Below, in pieces: positions 7,600-15,055 of a stretch of 64,000 bases of DNA. Made by a program: the position numbers and the translations under genes. Each line of letters opens with the position of its first letter. Position 1 is the first letter of the stretch. The stretch comes from CAZDGV01 sp964505195 (lineage in GTDB: Bacteria; Bacteroidota; Bacteroidia; Chitinophagales; Chitinophagaceae), in the NCBI GenBank assembly GCA_964505195.1, contig CAZDGV010000003.1, forward strand, positions 57,501-121,500. The letters are read 5' to 3'. Under the pieces are notes generated by a model. It saw nothing but the letters and a program-made list of their open reading frames with translations. It searched no databases and had not been told where the DNA came from.

Positions 7600-8592
7600 T
7601 TGAATCGATTTGGTAAAATATTTTGTGTATCACTCTTCGGCGAATCGCATGGACCCTGCGTGGGCGTAACCATCGATGGTTGTCCGGCCGGACTGCCTTT
7701 GTCGGAGAAAGATCTTATGGCCGATTTAGAGCGCAGGCGCGGTGGTATACAAAAAGGAACTACGCCTCGCCAAGAAGCGGATGCGCCACTATTTAAGTCA
7801 GGAGTTTTTAATCATCACACAACGGGTTTTCCCATTACCATTCTTTTCGAGAACAATAATGTCCGCAGTCAGGATTATGAACAGCAAAGATCCATTCCTC
7901 GACCCGGTCATGCCGACTTTGTAGCACATGCAAAGTTTGGTGGTTTTGAAGATTATCGCGGAGGTGGCCATTTCAGTGCCCGACTTACCACCGGTTTGGT
8001 AGCAGCAGGTGCGATTGCAAAAAAACTCATGCCGTCAGTTTCAATACATGCTGCTGTGATTGAAATTGCCGGAGAAAAAGATATCGAGAAGGGATTGCAA
8101 AAAGCGATTGATGCAAAAGATTCAGTTGGAGGGATCGTAGAATGCCGCGTAAAGGGGCTACCGATAGGTTTGGGTGAACCCTATTTCGATAGTATTGAAT
8201 CAGTACTTTCTCATATACTATTTGCAATACCGGCGGTAAGAGGAGTGGAATTTGGCACCGGCTTCGCAGCCGCTGCTATGTTTGGTTCGCAGCATAATGA
8301 TGCCATTGAGGATGCTTCCGGAAAAACCAACACCAATCATGCAGGCGGAGTAGTGGGTGGTATCACGAATGGCAATGAACTAGTTTTCCGTATTGCGATC
8401 AAGCCCACATCATCTACGCCCCAAGCGCAGCAAAGCTTTAATCGTTCAACAGGAGCCGTGGAGGAATTTTCCGTAAAAGGGCGCCATGACCTCTGCGTTG
8501 CGTTGCGTGCACCGGTTATTGTAGAAGCAGCTACAGCTATTGTTTTGGCCGACTTTTTTCTGCTCGAGCATAGGATTCCGCGTGTTTTATAG
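7600..8592 (+). CDS. aroC: Chorismate synthase
   Basis: The 330-residue FMN-dependent enzyme makes chorismate from EPSP. It carries the three family signatures: GESHGPCVGVTIDGCPAGL near the N-terminus, RPGHADFVAHAKFGG with YRGGGHFSARLT in the middle, and GRHDLCVALRAPVIVEA near the C-terminus. It is slightly shorter than most homologues. The start is TTG, because the conserved N-terminus (NRFGKIFCVSLFGESHG) begins there and no ATG or GTG is nearby. It is the last biosynthetic gene of the operon. aroD, aroE, aroK and pheA are not in this window. Confidence 0.94.
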   Translation: MNRFGKIFCVSLFGESHGPCVGVTIDGCPAGLPLSEKDLMADLERRRGGIQKGTTPRQEADAPLFKSGVFNHHTTGFPITILFENNNVRSQDYEQQRSIPRPGHADFVAHAKFGGFEDYRGGGHFSARLTTGLVAAGAIAKKLMPSVSIHAAVIEIAGEKDIEKGLQKAIDAKDSVGGIVECRVKGLPIGLGEPYFDSIESVLSHILFAIPAVRGVEFGTGFAAAAMFGSQHNDAIEDASGKTNTNHAGGVVGGITNGNELVFRIAIKPTSSTPQAQQSFNRSTGAVEEFSVKGRHDLCVALRAPVIVEAATAIVLADFFLLEHRIPRVL

Positions 8593-8609
8593 TTACATTT
8601 GAAGATATC

Positions 8610-8909
8610 ATGAGTACGATTTATCATATTACAACCAAAGAATGGTGGCAGGAAGCACTTGAAAAGCGTTCGTATGCGCCACCTTCTCTCAAAGAAGAGG
8701 GATTTATTCATTGCTGTGAAGCGCATCAGGTTGATGGCGTTTTGGAACGCTATTACAAAAACAAAAAACACCTTTTGAAACTTGTAATCGACACAGATTT
8801 ACTCAGCAGTGAACATATATTTGAGTGGTCGCCTTCTACAGCCGATACCTTTCCACATATTTATGGTCCCATTAATTTGGAAGCAGTGAAGTCGGTGGAG
8901 GAATTGTAG
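8610..8909 (+). CDS. DUF952 family protein
   Basis: The 99-residue cytoplasmic protein matches the DUF952 family pattern: an opening IYHITTKEWW, then EEGFIHCCEAHQV, a Val/Ile-rich strand with LVIDTDLL, and the C-terminal FPHIYGPIN. The biochemical role of this family is not established. It starts 17 bases after aroC and is probably the last gene of the transcript. Its last 38 bases overlap the convergent dipeptidase-like gene. Confidence 0.8.
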   Translation: MSTIYHITTKEWWQEALEKRSYAPPSLKEEGFIHCCEAHQVDGVLERYYKNKKHLLKLVIDTDLLSSEHIFEWSPSTADTFPHIYGPINLEAVKSVEEL

Positions 8910-9642
8910 TCTGCATTCTTTGTAAATCCCTAAAACGCAGATCTAGTACTTCGTAGTTTCGGTCGTTGGGCCAGGAATAATGCCACCATTCCGTTGCAAG
9001 GGCTTTGAAGCCGTTTTCTTCCATGATGGCTTTTAAAGTTGATCTATGCTTCAATACATCGCTGGGTAGCTTTTTAAAATCGTGGTGGGCAGTATCGCTG
9101 AAATGATCGAATGAAGTGCCCATATCCAGCATGGTTCCCGTTTTTAAATCGACGAGTGTAAGATCGATGGCCAATCCTCTGTTGTGGCCACTTCCTTTTG
9201 CAGGATTTGCTACATAGCGTTCATCCTGAATGAGTGTCCACATGCGTTGCGTAGCTCGATGTGGACGATAAGCATCCCATACTTTCAGTGCCAGTCCCTG
9301 TTGCGCAAGTTGCTGCTGTATGTTTATTAAAGCTTTCGCAGCAGGCATACGCAGAAAAGCGATGGCGGTAGAGGGGTATAGTTTTTCGCCGGTAAAATTT
9401 TCTTTGGTGCTGTAACGCAAGTCGATTTGTAGAGAAGGGATGATTTCTTTAAGGTTAACCATGTACTTATTTTCATCGAGCAACAATTGTTTCTTGTAAG
9501 CTGAAACATCTTTGACCACTTCAAGCGATTGGGCTTGTACTTCTGCGACAATGGAAACAAATAACAAAATGATCAGGAATGAATAGGGGTGCTTAGCAGA
9601 TGCACTTTGATATTGATTTGAATGGTGGAAGGTAAATCGCAT
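8872..9642 (-). CDS. D-alanyl-D-alanine dipeptidase (VanX/M15D-like), exported
   Basis: The 256-residue protein has an N-terminal hydrophobic segment (about 20-37, ending VQAQ) that looks like a signal peptide. The zinc peptidase domain shows DAYRPHRA (123-130), SGHNRGLAID with His153 and Asp160, and EWWHYSW with Glu218 and His221, the expected metal ligands and catalytic base of family M15D. It hydrolyses D-Ala-D-Ala dipeptides by family knowledge; in a non-resistance setting this suggests peptidoglycan recycling or remodelling. It diverges from the L,D-transpeptidase gene, and its 3' end overlaps the DUF952 gene by 38 bases. Confidence 0.88.
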   Translation of the reverse strand: MRFTFHHSNQYQSASAKHPYSFLIILLFVSIVAEVQAQSLEVVKDVSAYKKQLLLDENKYMVNLKEIIPSLQIDLRYSTKENFTGEKLYPSTAIAFLRMPAAKALINIQQQLAQQGLALKVWDAYRPHRATQRMWTLIQDERYVANPAKGSGHNRGLAIDLTLVDLKTGTMLDMGTSFDHFSDTAHHDFKKLPSDVLKHRSTLKAIMEENGFKALATEWWHYSWPNDRNYEVLDLRFRDLQRMQTTIPPPTSLLPN

Positions 9643-9677
9643 CTCAAAAACTTTCTATAAATTACTGTCTGATTGCT

Positions 9678-11366
9678 ATGCCTAAAACTACTATTTTTTT
9701 AATCCTGCTTGCCCTAGCACTTTTTTTTGGTTGGTCTTGTGTAGGTGAGGGAGACGCTTCCAATACTGCCACTTCCGTTGAAGTACTGAATGAAAAAGTG
9801 GGTGAGCGATTGCAGAAGACGCTTCACTATGCAATGCGTAATAGTGGTTTATTGGAAGACAGTACCAGGCTTTCTTATTCCGAAGCAATCAGAGAATTTT
9901 ATGACGATAATGGTTTTGCTCCCGTTTGGTCCAATGCCGGTCAATCAAATCAGCAGGCCGATTCTATGCTTATTTTCATCCGGGATGCTATGCATTACGG
10001 ATTGTTTCCAAGTCACTATCATGCCGACAATTTGCAAAAGATACAACTTGCACTGGATGCAGATACCACAGGTACTTCGGCCCGCCGCGATATTGCTTTA
10101 TGGATGCGCTTTGAATTGCTGCTCACGGATGCCTTCATTGGCATAGCACACGATTTAGATATAGGACGGTTGGCAATAGACAGTACATTTTTGCGGTCTG
10201 ACAGTTTTTTTGAACCAAAGCCCTACCTTGATCAACTTAAGCACTTGCTCAGTGGTGGTTCGCTAAGTAGTATTATGCATGCTTTTGAACCAAAACATTC
10301 CGATTATCATTTACTCAAGAAAGGATTAAGCAGATTCTTAGATACGGCCAATATCCAAACTCGAGAAACCTACATTGATTATCCCTATCTCGATTCTCTG
10401 GTATTCATGTGTCAACTCACGCAAAGACTGAAAGAATTAGGCGCAATATCGTGGAAGGTCGAGCAGGTGGATACCCTCGTTTTAAAAAATGCCATCTTAA
10501 GGGTGCAGGAGCAGCGTGGTCTTACCATGGACGGAAAGTATGGTCCGCAGCTGATTGGAAGTTTAAATCTTAACAGTCGCGAAAAGATGATCCGTTTGGC
10601 CATCAATCTCGATCGGTATAAAAAATTACCGAAGCAAATGCCGGAGCGGTATATCTGGGTGAATATTCCCGGATACTATTTAGCGTTGCGGGAAAATGAT
10701 AGTCTGATGCTCCATTCCAAAATAGTAGTGGGGAAGCCCAAAACCAGAACACCGCTTCTACAAAGCGCCATTGGTAATATTGTTACTTATCCGCAGTGGA
10801 CCATTCCCAACAGCATTATTGTCAAGGAAATTTTGCCTGCTTTAAAGCGTAACCCGGGATACTTGTCTAAGAAAGGCTATAGTTTACTTACCTGGAAAGG
10901 GGAACAAGTAGATCCCTACTCCGTTAACTGGTCGAAATACACAAAGGGAATCCCCTATAAAATTGTACAGGGCAGTGGTGATGATAATGCACTGGGGGTG
11001 TTGAAATTCAATTTTGCCAATCCTTTTGATGTTTATATGCACGACACCAATCAGCGCTTTTATTTCGATCGTTCGGAAAGGGCGCTCAGTCATGGTTGCG
11101 TACGGGTACAGGCCTGGGACAGTCTTTCCCGTTATATAGCCGCCCTGGATACCGCGTTAGCCGAGCGAAAACAACCTCCGGCCATATTGGATTCGTTACA
11201 TAAGTGGCTGGAAAACAAGCAGAAGCGAACAATTTCTCTCAGGTATCGACTGCCTTTATACTTCCGTTATGTTACTGCCGAGATGAAAGACAACAAACTC
11301 GTATTTTATGGTGATATTTACGGCGAAGACGCTGTAGCAAGGCGTCAGTTAATGAAAGTTCCATGA
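9678..11366 (+). CDS. L,D-transpeptidase, YcbB-type lipoprotein
   Basis: The 562-residue protein cross-links peptidoglycan stem peptides in 3-3 linkage and acts in the periplasm. The N-terminus is a lipoprotein signal with lipobox WSC (Cys21). A scaffold region (about 70-260) follows, then a peptidoglycan-binding-like segment (about 270-310, RVQEQRGLTMDGKYGPQLIG). The YkuD catalytic domain (about 325-490) ends in SHGCVRV with nucleophile Cys474. The layout matches the YcbB/LdtD class. Its stop overlaps the RlpA-like start by four bases (ATGA), so both are probably made together. Confidence 0.9.
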   Translation: MPKTTIFLILLALALFFGWSCVGEGDASNTATSVEVLNEKVGERLQKTLHYAMRNSGLLEDSTRLSYSEAIREFYDDNGFAPVWSNAGQSNQQADSMLIFIRDAMHYGLFPSHYHADNLQKIQLALDADTTGTSARRDIALWMRFELLLTDAFIGIAHDLDIGRLAIDSTFLRSDSFFEPKPYLDQLKHLLSGGSLSSIMHAFEPKHSDYHLLKKGLSRFLDTANIQTRETYIDYPYLDSLVFMCQLTQRLKELGAISWKVEQVDTLVLKNAILRVQEQRGLTMDGKYGPQLIGSLNLNSREKMIRLAINLDRYKKLPKQMPERYIWVNIPGYYLALRENDSLMLHSKIVVGKPKTRTPLLQSAIGNIVTYPQWTIPNSIIVKEILPALKRNPGYLSKKGYSLLTWKGEQVDPYSVNWSKYTKGIPYKIVQGSGDDNALGVLKFNFANPFDVYMHDTNQRFYFDRSERALSHGCVRVQAWDSLSRYIAALDTALAERKQPPAILDSLHKWLENKQKRTISLRYRLPLYFRYVTAEMKDNKLVFYGDIYGEDAVARRQLMKVP

Positions 11367-11797
11367 AACTTGTAGTGCGTTTATTGCCTGTGCTCCTCTT
11401 AACCCTAGAACTGTTCCATTTTAGCGGTAATTGCATTGCGCAAGCACTGCCTTTAAAAGACACGCAGCCTCCCAAGAATCAGGTTCAGTATGGCATTGCC
11501 AGCTTTTATTCAGACAAGTTTGAGGGGAGAAAAACCTCCAATGGCGAGATTTTTCGCCAGCAAAAGATGACCGCAGCACATAATACATTGCCATTGGGGA
11601 CCTATATCCGGGTGGTGAATTTGCGTAATCAGCGCAGTGTGGTGGTGAAGGTAAACGACCGCTTGCATCACAAGAACACAAGGATTGTCGATCTTTCAAG
11701 GGCCGCAGCAACCAAGCTGGGTTTTATCAGAAGCGGCACTACCCGGGTTAGGGTAGAAGTGTTGGGAAAGGAGCCGCCCGATTTAAAGAAATCGTGA
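11363..11797 (+). CDS. rlpA: RlpA-like double-psi beta-barrel protein
   Basis: The 144-residue protein has a signal peptide (to about residue 27, GNCIAQA) and one RlpA domain, with GIASFYSDKFEGRKTSNGE, MTAAHNTLPLGT and VVKVNDRL. RlpA proteins act as septal lytic transglycosylases or wall-binding proteins in other bacteria. No SPOR domain is attached, so septal targeting through naked glycan is not evident. It is translationally coupled to the preceding L,D-transpeptidase, which supports a joint wall-remodelling role. Confidence 0.9.
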   Translation: MKLVVRLLPVLLLTLELFHFSGNCIAQALPLKDTQPPKNQVQYGIASFYSDKFEGRKTSNGEIFRQQKMTAAHNTLPLGTYIRVVNLRNQRSVVVKVNDRLHHKNTRIVDLSRAAATKLGFIRSGTTRVRVEVLGKEPPDLKKS

Positions 11798-11847
11798 ACT
11801 TGATAAAGATTGTGGGTAAATTATTTCATCGATTTACGCCCTACATG

Positions 11848-11855
11848 TATTTTTG
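11848..11855 (+). promoter_or_regulatory. -7 promoter box TATTTTTG
   Basis: This is an exact TAnnTTTG match, 21 bases before the chosen ATG (11877) of the following outer-membrane protein gene. It supports that ATG over an in-frame TTG at 11853, which would lie inside the box. Confidence 0.55.
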
Positions 11856-11876
11856 CGCAACTCTAAACATTTAATT

Positions 11877-12461
11877 ATGAGAAAACTCATCTTTTTGATG
11901 CTCGGTATTTTCGGCTTTTTGACAAGTTTTGCTCAGAACGCTGATCATAAGAAAGCCCGTTCGCTTGGTTTTCAGTTCAGTTTCATTGACCACCAAACTG
12001 CAACCGATTTGCGCACTAAGGCCTTTGCCAACGTCATCAATGAAGAACAGTGGTACCGTATCAACAGAAAAGCTCCTGCACTTACCCTTACTTACATGCA
12101 AGGGATTTCTAAAACAGTGGATTTTGCGTCAAAACTTACCGGATCTTTCTTGGCTTATCCTTTGCGTGGCGTTGCAAACAACGGACAAGAACTCTTTTTT
12201 GCCGAATTGGATGCCAACGTACATGTAAAACTGTTGCCTGACCATTTTCTTGTAGTACCTTATTTCTCTGCAGGTGCAGGGCTATTGACTACCAACAAAA
12301 ATTTGGCCGCCTACATACCGCTGGGCGTAGGGTTGCAAATCAATCTCTGGAACGATGCTTTTGTGCATCTCCAAACAATTCACAGATCTCCTGTTACTTC
12401 AAAAGCAACACATAGCTTGTTCCACTCAATTGGAATCTCTGTTCCTATTGAGAGCAAATAA
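11877..12461 (+). CDS. Probable outer-membrane beta-barrel protein
   Basis: The 194-residue protein has a clear signal peptide (MRKLIFLMLGIFGFLTSFAQ). Alternating hydrophobic/polar strands, Gly turns and aromatic residues follow, and it ends in a strand (HSIGISVPIESK). Segments such as LTYMQGISKTVDFASKLTG and YFSAGAGLLTT look like membrane beta-strands. I do not recognise the family. It is flanked by its own promoter and a strong terminator, so it appears monocistronic. Confidence 0.65.
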   Translation: MRKLIFLMLGIFGFLTSFAQNADHKKARSLGFQFSFIDHQTATDLRTKAFANVINEEQWYRINRKAPALTLTYMQGISKTVDFASKLTGSFLAYPLRGVANNGQELFFAELDANVHVKLLPDHFLVVPYFSAGAGLLTTNKNLAAYIPLGVGLQINLWNDAFVHLQTIHRSPVTSKATHSLFHSIGISVPIESK

Positions 12462-12502
12462 CTTTTCAATTTGTTGGAAAGCATAGTTTGCTTACACATA
12501 AT

Positions 12503-12530
12503 AAAAAGCCCCCGGAACCGGGGGCTTTTT
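12503..12530. terminator. Bidirectional rho-independent terminator
   Basis: AAAAAGCCCCCG / CGGGGGCTTTTT forms a very stable hairpin, with an A tract on the left and a T tract on the right. It ends the outer-membrane protein transcript on the plus strand and the PBP1A transcript on the minus strand. Confidence 0.9.
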
Positions 12531-12605
12531 ATTGCTTGAGATGCTTGAGCTGATTGGCTTCTAGCATTACTTACACGATACAATGCGAAAGATTTAATTT
12601 GATCT

Positions 12606-14978
12606 TTAGTTGCCAGGTTTTAGAGGCTTCTTTTTGTCTTCTAAACGGGGGGTGAATGGATTCTTCTTATCCGGTTCCGGTGTTTTCTTATCCTGCTGTC
12701 TTGGGTTTTCCTTTTTCAGGTCTTCAATGATTTTGAGTTCTGTAGAAGGCTTTTTGGTTTCGGGGGTAGGATTAGATGCCGGTTCTTCCATTGGTAGCAA
12801 TTCGTAATCATTGCTGGTGCCACTACCCGCATTTTCGGCTTCTGCATCCGGCTCATTTCTATACTTGTTGGCAAAATCTTCATAGTCCATAAAACTCTCT
12901 ACTTTCATACTTGCCGGCTGCACAAATTTCAGGTTGGGATCCATGCCAAGCATGGGATCTCTGTAAAGTTTATCGAAGAAATACCCCCATATAGGCAAGG
13001 CAGTGCGGTTACCTTCACCAACCATTTTGAGAAAGGGGTCATCGCAGCCAACCCATGCGCCTGCAAGAAGCTGCGGAGAGTAGCCGATAAACCAGGTATC
13101 GGTATTGTCGTTAGTCGTTCCGGTTTTTCCGCCCACTTCACCGGTGATGCCCATGCCTCTTAATCTTCTTCCCGTTCCAAAGTCTACCACACCTTTCATC
13201 ATGGTTACCATAGTATAAGCTGCAGCTTCACTCATCACCACTTGCTGCTTGGGTGCAAAGCTTTGCAGAATATTCCCATTCTTATCTTCAATGCGGGTAA
13301 CAAAAATGGGCTCACTGCTAATTCCACCTGCGGGGAACATGCTGTATGCCTGCAGCATTTCATACACACTTATTTCAGCAGCACCTAATGCCAGTGAAGG
13401 GTAGGGAGCCATTTCCGATTTAATGCCTGCGTTTTGTGCAAAAGTGATAATACTGCGCACACCAAATTCATTCATAAGGTAGGCAGCACCCGGATTTTTG
13501 GAGTAAGCTAAGCAATAGGCCATGGGTCCGCCACTGCCAGTGATGATTTTCCCGCCAAGGTTGATGGGGCCTCCGGGCAGCTCCCGATCGGGCGTGTAGC
13601 CATTTTCTACCGCATAGCCATAAAGAATTGGTTTGAATGTAGAGCCTACCTGTCGCTTGGTTTTTATATTAACGTGGTCGTATTTAAAGTTTTTAAAATG
13701 CACACCGCCCACCCATGCTTTTACTTCTCCGGTGAAAGGATCCATCGCCATAAAGCCGGTTTGAATAATCATTTTCATATAACGAATCGAATCCATGGGC
13801 GTCATCACGGTATCGATTTCGCGATTGTTGTTCCATGCAAACACTTTCATGGAAACAGGCGTTTGAAAAATCTTTAGTTTCTCTTCATCATCGATGCCCT
13901 CTTCCTCCATCGCTTTCCAGCGATCGCTGTCTTTCATAGCACGTTGAACAATGGATTCTCTGCCTTTCCAAATGCTTTTACTTTTAATCCAGGGGAGGGT
14001 CCAATAATTTTTTTGGAGCACGCTGAGATGCTTCGCCACCGCCTCCTCTGCGTACAATTGCATACGCGGGTTAATGGTGGTGTAAATCTTCAAACCATCT
14101 AAGTACAAATTATAAGGGTCGCCATTGGGCTTTTCGTGCTCCTTGCACCATTGCTTCATAAAATCGCGAAGTACATCACGGAAATAAGGCGCCAGTCCGG
14201 CATTTTCATCCAGCTTTTTGTAACGAAGCGGAATAGGTTGCTGCTTGAGTGTTGCTGCTTCTTCTTGTGTAAGGAAATTATTCTTTACCATTTGTTCCAG
14301 CACCACATTGCGGCGCTTTTGTGATGCAACCGGATTGCGGCGTGGGTTATAAATGGTATTTCCTTTGAGCATACCTACTAGTACTGCAGCTTCTCCCACC
14401 GAAAGCAAAGCAGGTTCTTTTTGAAAATAAGTGCGGGCTGCATTACGGATGCCATAAATATTGTCACCAAAAGGAACCGTATTTAAATAGAGCGCAATGA
14501 TCTCTTCTTTGGTAAAATTTCTTTCGAGCTTAATGGCAATGATCCACTCTTTCAATTTTTGAATCACGCGGATGGCCTTGTTGCCGGATACATTGATGAA
14601 AAGATTTTTGGCAAGCTGCTGTGTGATGGTGCTGCCTCCGCCTTCTCTTCCTAAAAGTACAATAGCGCGCAGGAGCGACTTCCCATCAATGCCGCTATGA
14701 TCATAAAACCGTTCATCTTCGGTGGCAACCAGCGCATTTACCACATTTTTTGAAATGTCTTTGTAAGCAACATTGCTGCGGTCTTGCAGGTAATATTTTC
14801 CCAGGATGGTTCCATCGGATGCGATCACTTCACTGGCCAAGGAAGCGGAGGGATTTTCGAGTTCCTGCAGCGAGGGCATATCGCCAAAAACACCAAAATT
14901 GGCGAGGAGCACCAGCAAAAAAAAGATGCCTGCACCTGCAAAAAATATCTTCCAAAGGATTTTAACGGATGACTTCAT
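12606..14978 (-). CDS. Class A penicillin-binding protein (PBP1A-type)
   Basis: The 790-residue bifunctional enzyme polymerises and cross-links peptidoglycan. A transmembrane anchor lies at about 8-30. The glycosyltransferase domain (about 50-220) shows TEDERFYDHSGID (catalytic Glu87), GGSTITQQLAKN (114-125) and LYLNTVPFG. The transpeptidase domain has Ser446-T-F-K449, S493-K-N and the KTGT box at 618-621. The C-terminus (about 720-790) is a Pro/Lys/Glu-rich low-complexity tail. Its own promoter lies at 15015-15022. Confidence 0.95.
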   Translation of the reverse strand: MKSSVKILWKIFFAGAGIFFLLVLLANFGVFGDMPSLQELENPSASLASEVIASDGTILGKYYLQDRSNVAYKDISKNVVNALVATEDERFYDHSGIDGKSLLRAIVLLGREGGGSTITQQLAKNLFINVSGNKAIRVIQKLKEWIIAIKLERNFTKEEIIALYLNTVPFGDNIYGIRNAARTYFQKEPALLSVGEAAVLVGMLKGNTIYNPRRNPVASQKRRNVVLEQMVKNNFLTQEEAATLKQQPIPLRYKKLDENAGLAPYFRDVLRDFMKQWCKEHEKPNGDPYNLYLDGLKIYTTINPRMQLYAEEAVAKHLSVLQKNYWTLPWIKSKSIWKGRESIVQRAMKDSDRWKAMEEEGIDDEEKLKIFQTPVSMKVFAWNNNREIDTVMTPMDSIRYMKMIIQTGFMAMDPFTGEVKAWVGGVHFKNFKYDHVNIKTKRQVGSTFKPILYGYAVENGYTPDRELPGGPINLGGKIITGSGGPMAYCLAYSKNPGAAYLMNEFGVRSIITFAQNAGIKSEMAPYPSLALGAAEISVYEMLQAYSMFPAGGISSEPIFVTRIEDKNGNILQSFAPKQQVVMSEAAAYTMVTMMKGVVDFGTGRRLRGMGITGEVGGKTGTTNDNTDTWFIGYSPQLLAGAWVGCDDPFLKMVGEGNRTALPIWGYFFDKLYRDPMLGMDPNLKFVQPASMKVESFMDYEDFANKYRNEPDAEAENAGSGTSNDYELLPMEEPASNPTPETKKPSTELKIIEDLKKENPRQQDKKTPEPDKKNPFTPRLEDKKKPLKPGN

Positions 14979-15014
14979 ATGCTTTCATCTGCTTAAAAGC
15001 AGTTTCATGAACTT

Positions 15015-15022
15015 CAAAGCTA
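15015..15022 (-). promoter_or_regulatory. -7 promoter box TAGCTTTG (minus strand) for PBP1A
   Basis: CAAAGCTA on the plus strand reads TAGCTTTG on the minus strand, an exact consensus match about 36 bases upstream of the PBP1A start codon. Confidence 0.5.
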
Positions 15023-15055
15023 TTTAAATGCCTGCTGTTTCCTTATAAAAACTCC

